DNA of 16,078 nt from NCBI GenBank assembly GCA_027604005.1, contig JADGJT010000457.1, forward strand, positions 1 to 16,078, read 5' to 3'. This DNA is from Dinochytrium kinnereticum. Its lineage: Eukaryota; Chytridiomycota; Chytridiomycetes; Chytridiales; Chytridiaceae. Below the pieces are notes generated by a model, which saw only the letters and a program-made list of their open reading frames with translations, had not been told where the DNA came from and did no database searches. A program made the translations under genes and the position numbers. Every line of letters starts with the position of its first letter. The first letter of the stretch is position 1. This document shows positions 10,090-16,078 of this stretch, one piece after another.

Positions 10090-12421
10090 TCAAGTACCTC
10101 GATCATCACCGTGAGCTCCCCAATTGTAAGGCTGGGCCAAAGAAAGCGTCTCAGCGAAAAAGTCCTGTGTAAGCAAGCTGGTCAGTAGATTTGAAGAGAG
10201 CTCTATTTGTCGAGAGAGAAAAAAAACCCACCGATGTTCGCCTCTGTACTTTTCGCTCCTGAATCTTCTTAGGCATCCCCAATCCGATCATTCCAATTCC
10301 GTTCCCCTCCCTTGCCTGCGCAATTGTGCCTGGGATCTGGTAATTGCCGGCACCTTGATGGCTAGTGTAAACTCCGTATTCCACCGAACGACCAGGAATA
10401 GCATTATCTGGCTTATTACTTGGAGCATAAAGGGCCTTAGACTTCTTCTGCGGCGATGAGTTTGGTTGAGCACTATTGAGAGACCCCATAGAATCTGAAA
10501 CAACCAGAAGGCTACCAGCAATCTATAGCTTACACGTCAGTTTGAAATCGTCACTCAGCCCCTAATTTCATATAATACCTTAAGGTCCAGCTCGACATCA
10601 ATCTCGCTTCTAAAAAATCTGAAGTCATGGAGCTCTGAGCGGTATTGTTGGTGCCTAGACCAGCTAAATAGAAACTGTGTAGCGTCTCCTTCTTGTTGGT
10701 ATCGAAGGAACTCCTCTAAATGCTCTATCTCACTTTGCTGGCGTTTGAGTTCGAGTTCGTCGCCTTTAAGAATGTCGAGCTATATGAAGGATAGAAGAAT
10801 AAGTTTTATGTGAATACATAATTGATGTTAAAATAGTGTTACAAATTCACTACCTTTTCGCGAACAGCAATCCTGAGGTCCGTCAGAGCCTTTTTGTAAA
10901 TCTCTTCAAGATGAGACTCCAATTGCCCGCACATCTTTTCCACAGCCTTCGCCCGGTTACTAACAGAAGCAACCTGGTTGACAATTTCTGCTCGACGAGA
11001 TTGGAGGATCGGGTCATGCTGAACCAATCAATATTAGAAGGAGATGCGGGTATGATTCGTGCAAGAGGGGAGCAAAGATGATTTTAAAACATAGGATCGT
11101 ATAACAGGGAAAGAAGAAACTCACAGCTTGGGCCTCGTGCAACACGGTCTGATAGGCCTCAACAACACTAACAAGCTGATGTTTTGCAGCCTCCCCATTC
11201 GCATGGTTACCAACCATCTTACAGAACACACAAACAGGAATATGGCATTGAGAGCAGAAGAACTGAATTTCCTTGTCAGGGTGATGGCGACAGCTACCAA
11301 AGTCATTCCCCTAGCGAAAAAATAAGGGTTATGGATATAAATATAAATCTACAAGCACCTTTCCTAGCGGTGTACGGATATGCCGGGCCGCGAGTTTCGA
11401 AGAATGAATCTGGGTATCGCACTTATTGCAGAGCTTTGCAGCGTCTGAGGCGCAGAACACAGTAGCCACCTCAATTTCACAGTTCTCACATTTCGCCCGC
11501 TGAAACAGCAGAGAGACCGTCAGTCTTTTGTAATTATTAAAAGACCTTATTCTTACCTCTCGGGATTGTCGCTCCTTGGCCTCATCGTACTCGTACAAGA
11601 TCAAGTATTGAGGAACAATCTTTTTTGAGGACGGTTACTTTCGCACAAATTGTCAACTTCACCTGGGCTGGGTTCTTGATGAGGTACTCCTGATAATGAT
11701 CAATAACTCCGCCTGCCTTTGACTCGTGTACGCTTTCTGTTTGCAAAAGACGAAACACCACGAGACCCCGTGCAATTAGTATGCCAATTTTCATTATTTA
11801 AGAAGCATCCCACCTTTGATAAAAAAGCTGTCGTACCCTTCTGGAACTGGTTCCCTCTCAGCAGTGGTTTCATCTGCTACCCTTGACCTTCCGATTCCAA
11901 CCTTGCAAAGCAAAAGCTTTCTGGGGCCCCGGGGCCCAGACCCAGAAGGAGTTGTGCCAGCGGCTGTCAGAAGAGAACGAGAGTCAAAACCAGACTCCTT
12001 CTATGTACAGGATCATACCAGATGGAGCCAACGTTCGGCATCTAGGAAGAATCCCCACTGATACTTTTGCCCCTTGGTTGGTTGTTCCAAAGTTCCAGCC
12101 TCGACGAATCACGTCATCCTCAGTGTTGACTCCAACAAGTTGGGATGGATCCATCCAAGTCGAAAGAACCAACATGTCCTGTTGCCCCCGTAAAAAAAAG
12201 AATCGAGATTCAGAGATCGATTAAATAAAGTCGCGGAAAGAAGGAATGAGCATCACCTTGCACCTCTTCTCAAACTGCACGCTGAGATGGGGGTTGGAGA
12301 TGGCAAAGGCCGAGATAATCCTTGCCGTTGACGCACGGAGGGCCAGCTGCAGCCCATATTCCAGATTCCCAAACTCAGGCGTTGTCGGAGCAATCTGCGT
12401 CTTCTTTGCCTCGCTCTGCAT
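10090..12421 (-). CDS. Degenerate PARP-like fold fused to tandem B-box zinc fingers and coiled coil
   Basis: Proposed exons in coding order: 12421-12257, 12178-12019, 11963-11814, 11736-11663, 11619-11557, 11499-11359, 11310-11125, 11018-10854, 10779-10579, 10522-10232 and 10164-10090; 556 residues. Residues 18-200 resemble the ADP-ribosyltransferase fold of PARPs: KLLLCKVGIGRSRV (124-137), PEGYDSF (149-155), then HYQEYLIKNPAQIVPQYLI (172-190), which parallels the NEY...AQV...YL end of PARP catalytic domains, with Glu175 where the catalytic Glu sits. I see no His-Gly or Gly-x-Tyr motif, so activity is doubtful. B-box 1: Cys208, Cys211, Cys220, Asp223, Cys228, Cys231, His236, His244. B-box 2: Cys258, His261, Cys270, Cys273, Cys278, Cys281, His287, His295. 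A coiled coil (about 296-436) and a Gly/Ser-rich tail follow. Alternative end: donor GTACTT at 10097 and acceptor tcttgacag give a last exon stopping at 9987. The B-boxes are firm; the PARP link is an inference from motifs. Confidence 0.85.
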
Positions 12422-12553
12422 CTTGTCGGTCGGCGGATACTACAGTCGTGGTGGTCGGTCGTGAGTGTGTTGTGGTCAAAACAAGGACGGGTGTTTGTTG
12501 ATCTGTTTTGGTCTGATAAAAAATTGTTCCGACTTGGATTGTCTCAATCTGAA
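12422..12553. promoter_or_regulatory. Compact divergent promoter region
   Basis: Only 132 bp separate the start codons of the B-box gene (minus strand, ATG at 12421) and the TAG lipase gene (plus strand, ATG at 12554). Both promoters and leaders must lie here or within the first exons. No clear TATA box. Confidence 0.6.
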
Positions 12554-15083
12554 ATGCCCAAACTGGATGGGGCTGGAGGCGACGCTGAGGGCGTCAAGGG
12601 CTGGTGGGAGATTGGCACCGACGTTGCTGCGTACTGGCTGAAGCGGTTGTCGACAAAGCTCTTTCGGCAGCATGATCCGCAGGCTTACTATACCCACTTG
12701 ATGAAGGTGCGAGTGGATGTGATGGATGGCTGTGTGCATGGCCTTGCTAATCAATCATGTGATAAACAATTAGGTTGCAACAGCTTATGAGCAGTGGGCG
12801 GCAGCTGGTTTGGCTCTGGATAGACTCGAGGGTTTGCTTTCTCGAATGCATTCCAATTCTTGACACCGTCGTCATAGGAAAGGAGCTGTGGAAGAACGAC
12901 CCGAAATCAACTGATTATGACTATGAGCTCCTACAGGATCGTCTGTATCAGCTGCGAAAGGCGAGAGAATCTGGGGATCTTTCTTCAATGATTTTTCTTT
13001 TGCGTACATCCATGAGTCGGAATCTGGGAGAAATGGGAAACCCCAAGGTTTTCTCATGTCACGGATATCATCAAGCTGAAGTTTATAGCTCTATGAATAT
13101 TGCCACGTGGGCACCAAGAAGCTCATCGAAGATTATATAGAAGAAGTGACGCGGCAGCTAAACATCATTTGCGACACGGAATCCCCTGACATTCCTTTTG
13201 ATGCCAAATATGACTTTTTTATGAACACGCAGCGGGCTTATGGTAGAACGGCACTTCTCCTATCAGGAGGGGCCACTTTCGGTAACTTTATCAAATTCAT
13301 GCTTGATTTAACAACTTAGGTCTCTCTCATATTGGAGTCATCAAGACACTTTTTGAGACTAAGCTGCTTCCTCGGGTGATAAACGGGTCCTCGGTGGGGT
13401 CCATCGTGGCCGCAGCCATATGCACACGAACGGATGAAGAGCTGCCCGCTCTTTTTGATCTGAAGGATATGAACCTGGTATTTTGCGGAATTAGCTCCAG
13501 ATGACTTACTTTTAAAGAACTTTTTTGAGCGAGAAGCAGAGCAAGGGAACATATTTGTGAAGATATTTCGCTTGATCAATCACCGTAAGCAACATCACAT
13601 AGATTACGAGTTACTCATCCTAGTTGAAATCTTAAAACGAAAGATGTTTTGTTTGACGTTGAGGTTTTTATTGAGGCGATACGTGAGAATATTGGGAACA
13701 TCACATTTCAGGTTTTATTGGCTGCTTTTCTCACTGTATTCTGATATAAGTAGGAGGCTTTTAATCGAACCCGTCGGATTTTGAATATTGGTGTAAGCTC
13801 CTCCACAGTTTTCGAAATGCCTCGCCTATTGAACTACCTAACAGCGCCTAATGTGGTTTGTAATTATTTATTTTTATTATTATTATTATTTGCCAAATAC
13901 TTGGAGTATACCCTCTAAATTCGGTTTTCTATCATCTTTACCTTTGTGCATGTGATACTTCCAACAAAAACTGAAGATTATTTGGTCGGCTGTGTAAGTG
14001 TACATTCTATAACCCGCATTTAAAAACTCTATGCAGCGCAGCCTCCTGTGCTATACCCTTTGTTTATCGCTCGGCACCTTTAATGGCAAAGGACAAATCT
14101 GGCATGCATATACCTTGGAATCCTTCGGGTCATCGATGGATTGACGGATCCGTCGAAAAGTTAGTTTCATTATATTAGTACCTGCATCTCATATGATCTC
14201 ATAAGTGATCTTCCCATGGCCCGAATCTCGGAGCTTTTTAACGTAAACCACTTTATAGTTTGCCAAGGTAAGAGAGAAGAGCTATGCGTTAAACAAATCT
14301 TATTTTGAAATAGTCAACCCACATATTCTACCATTTATGAAATCAACACGATCGGAGACATATTTTAGCAAGCTTATCGGATCTGCATCTTACCTCATCC
14401 GATCAGAAGTTTTGCATCGATTACACCAGGTTTGAAAACGACGCCGCTATAATGTCCGCTTATTTACACTCTATATTAAGCTGTCAGACCTGGGGCTCTC
14501 TAACAGCCTCCTTTACCGAATCAAGGCCATTCTCGTTCAGAAATACTACGGTGATATCACTATTGTTCCGGCCTTCAAAGTTATTGATTACACTCGAATC
14601 ATATCGAACCCAGATAAGGAACTTGCCACATCATTCTCTATCACTGGAGAACGCGTCACATGGCCAAGTAGGATTTTGCTCCCTATCCCACTTTTTTCTC
14701 TTTATTTTTTCTCTGATTTGCCTTTTACCCATTCCTTAAACAAGTGATATCTATCATGAAGAATCATTGTCAGATCGAGCTTACAATTGACGAGATTCTC
14801 TACCGTCTGAGGGTGAAGAGGTTAGATGAACAAACTGCCGTAGCGAAGCAAAACGGGAGACCGACTAAGAGAGGCGTTTTGAAACCCTTAACGCAGATGA
14901 GCAACAATGATAGTGACTTGGGTCACACTTCACAGCGTGCCCCTTCCATGTAAATATGTTAACAAATTGTTGAGCCATTTCTGCACCAGAATAAAGGGTA
15001 TTACTGTCTTTGGCCGTGCACGCAATTTCTACGACAGAGTTAAAGTTGACGAAAGCCGCGATCTTCGAACTTCTGGATATTGA
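12554..15083 (+). CDS. Patatin-like triacylglycerol lipase (Tgl3/4/5, SDP1 type)
   Basis: Proposed exons: 12554-12706, 12774-12831, 12878-13047, 13089-13281, 13320-13477, 13518-13584, 13644-13711, 13754-13855, 13977-13993, 14037-14159, 14206-14267, 14314-14429, 14481-14667, 14745-14949 and 14990-15083; 590 residues. This class hydrolyses stored triacylglycerol at lipid droplets. The N-terminal DUF3336 region is plain (KELWKNDPKSTDYDYELL, FLLRTSMSRNLG). The patatin domain has a GGATFG oxyanion loop (187-192), nucleophile Ser216 in GSSVG (214-218) and catalytic Asp365 in WIDGS. An HX4D motif (His266 to Asp271), linked to acyltransferase activity in yeast Tgl proteins, is also present. Introns are 38-121 nt, mostly under 60; exon 9 is only 17 nt. 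The last splice (donor GTAAAT, 40 nt) is less certain: without it the protein stops at 14951-14953 with 560 residues, and an AATAAA at 14990-14995 would then serve as poly(A) signal. Confidence 0.92.
13977..13993 (+). other. 17-nt micro-exon of the TAG lipase gene
   Basis: It encodes IIWSA plus two bases of the next codon, flanked by AG (13975-13976) and GTAAGT (13994-13999). It is needed to join ...LTAPNV to ...VAASCAIP in the expected patatin order. Confidence 0.8.
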
Positions 15084-15900
15084 ATTCGGGTGCAAATTCC
15101 CGAAGATGAGCTTGGGATTAAGTGTCGCACGACAGGTTATAGGGGAAGTGTTAAAATAGCTGTGTACTGTATCTTACGTGTTGCAGGACTACACTTTCGT
15201 TTACGGAGACCCATCACAACGCGCCATACACTTTGGTAACTGACCAATTCCCAAGTCCAAGGGAAGCTCACGCGCAAACCCCCATCCATCCAACTGTGAA
15301 AAGCACTATAAAACTTTAGAGAAGCACGCGGCGAGCAAATGCTCCCGGTTAGGGACATACCCAGTAACGTCATTTCAGTTTCTTTAGTAAGTTCGTGGAG
15401 TTGAGGATCAATCCAGTGTTTATTGTTTTCATTATTCTTTTGGTTACAAACATTCTGCTCCTTTCATACCCTCCTTCTAGCGGATCCGCTCGGCTACCCA
15501 AGCCCGGAAAACCTAATCACTCGGACCAACCTCCCTTCTATCTGGCATCCATTTTATTCATTCACACAATGATCCTTTCGCTTTCTTGGAGCTATTGTAC
15601 CCTGCTCACATTTGGTTTCTTTTCTTTAATGTCGCGGAGATAGGACAGCAACACGGATGATTGGAACTAACAAGCTCTTCGACGAATTGGTTCCCACATA
15701 AGGACTTTTACACAAAGAGTTGCCCTACAATTTTTTCTGTTCTTATTTTTCTTTTTCAGGCTTTAATGGTTTGTTTTGGGCAAGTAAGTGGAGGCTCAAC
15801 TGGAGCTTGTTGAGGATTTATGGAAAGCTCTCGGTGTCTAACGCCATTAGTGGTTCATTTAGAAAGGCATGCTTGAGAATATGTTGGACGATGGGGGTCC
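15084..15900. other. Intergenic stretch without a supported gene
   Basis: Several short open frames exist on both strands (for example 15395-15643 plus, with a hydrophobic start, and 15137-15373 minus), but none shows a recognisable domain or a convincing exon chain. A weak inverted repeat (TTCGGG...CCCGAA) lies at about 15085-15104. It may hold decayed element sequence connected with the right edge. Confidence 0.4.
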
Positions 15901-15903
15901 GTA

Positions 15904-16078
15904 GGGGTCACCAGTCGGAGGGTTTAAGGGGAGTTTATTATCAATAAAGAGGGGGGTTGTCAACAGGTGCTCGAGTGAGCTGAGTGATTGCTTGTTGGTT
16001 GATTAAGTAGGCACAGGACAGGCCCTGGCTACTTATAGTCCTGTTGCTACGGGCTGCTCATGTGAGCACACCGTCACT
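15904..16078 (-). repeat. Possible partial LTR plus primer-binding site of an LTR retrotransposon
   Basis: Read on the minus strand from the window edge there is a TATA-like CTATAAG (16038-16032), then AATAAA (15939-15934), then TGGTGACCCC (15913-15904), which has the TGG start of a tRNA primer-binding site. This order matches U3/R/U5/PBS of LTR elements. Beyond it (15903 down to about 15750) I see only broken frames, so any gag is decayed. The assignment rests on landmarks alone. Confidence 0.3.

Noticed and set aside
15395..15643. 82-codon plus-strand frame with a hydrophobic N-terminus
   Set aside because: Short, no recognisable domain, T-rich hydrophobic stretch; not enough to call a gene.
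1..16078. CRISPR arrays, tRNA or rRNA genes, bacterial-type operons
   Set aside because: No regularly spaced repeats, no cloverleaf with a GGTTCRA T-arm outside coding exons, and no rRNA signature were found; the gene structure is eukaryotic.

Overview
The window reads as nuclear DNA of a fungus. The genes are split by many short GT-AG introns (mostly 38-140 nt). They include a patatin-type triacylglycerol lipase of the Tgl3/4/5 class, a Rrp17/NOL12 ribosome-biogenesis factor, the TFIIH/CAK subunit Tfb3/MAT1 and a YCR023C/ZIFL-like MFS transporter. A Ty1/copia remnant lies at the left edge. I cannot place the fungus further; an early-diverging lineage is only a guess, based on the B-box/PARP-like gene. 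All exon joins were worked out by hand from GT/AG signals, frame and family resemblance, and no transcript data were available.

Layout. 1-530: broken copia pol end (reverse transcriptase tail joined to RNase H tail across a deletion), followed by a probable LTR starting at 532. 1196-2706 (+): three-exon gene for a very basic protein with a signal peptide, an Arg-Ser repeat block and about five degenerate copies of a short Lys/Gly/Ala motif; not recognised. 3413-4108 (+): Rrp17/NOL12. 4637-6175 (-): MAT1/TFB3, seven exons, with a last exon that is easily missed. 6950-9481 (-): MFS transporter, six exons, with a long Ser/Thr/Pro-rich N-terminal tail. 10090-12421 (-): eleven-exon gene joining a degenerate PARP-like fold to two B-box zinc fingers and a coiled coil. 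12554-15083 (+): fifteen-exon TAG lipase, divergent from the B-box gene across a 132-bp promoter region. 15084-16078: no supported gene, but the right edge has LTR-like landmarks on the minus strand.

There is no operon-like logic. This is a housekeeping neighbourhood (ribosome maturation, transcription/CAK assembly, transport, lipid mobilisation) flanked by retroelement debris, with the secreted-type gene beside the copia remnant. The most unusual items are the PARP-like/B-box protein, which keeps a candidate catalytic Glu but shows no His or Tyr of the usual triad, and the signal-peptide-bearing RS-repeat protein.
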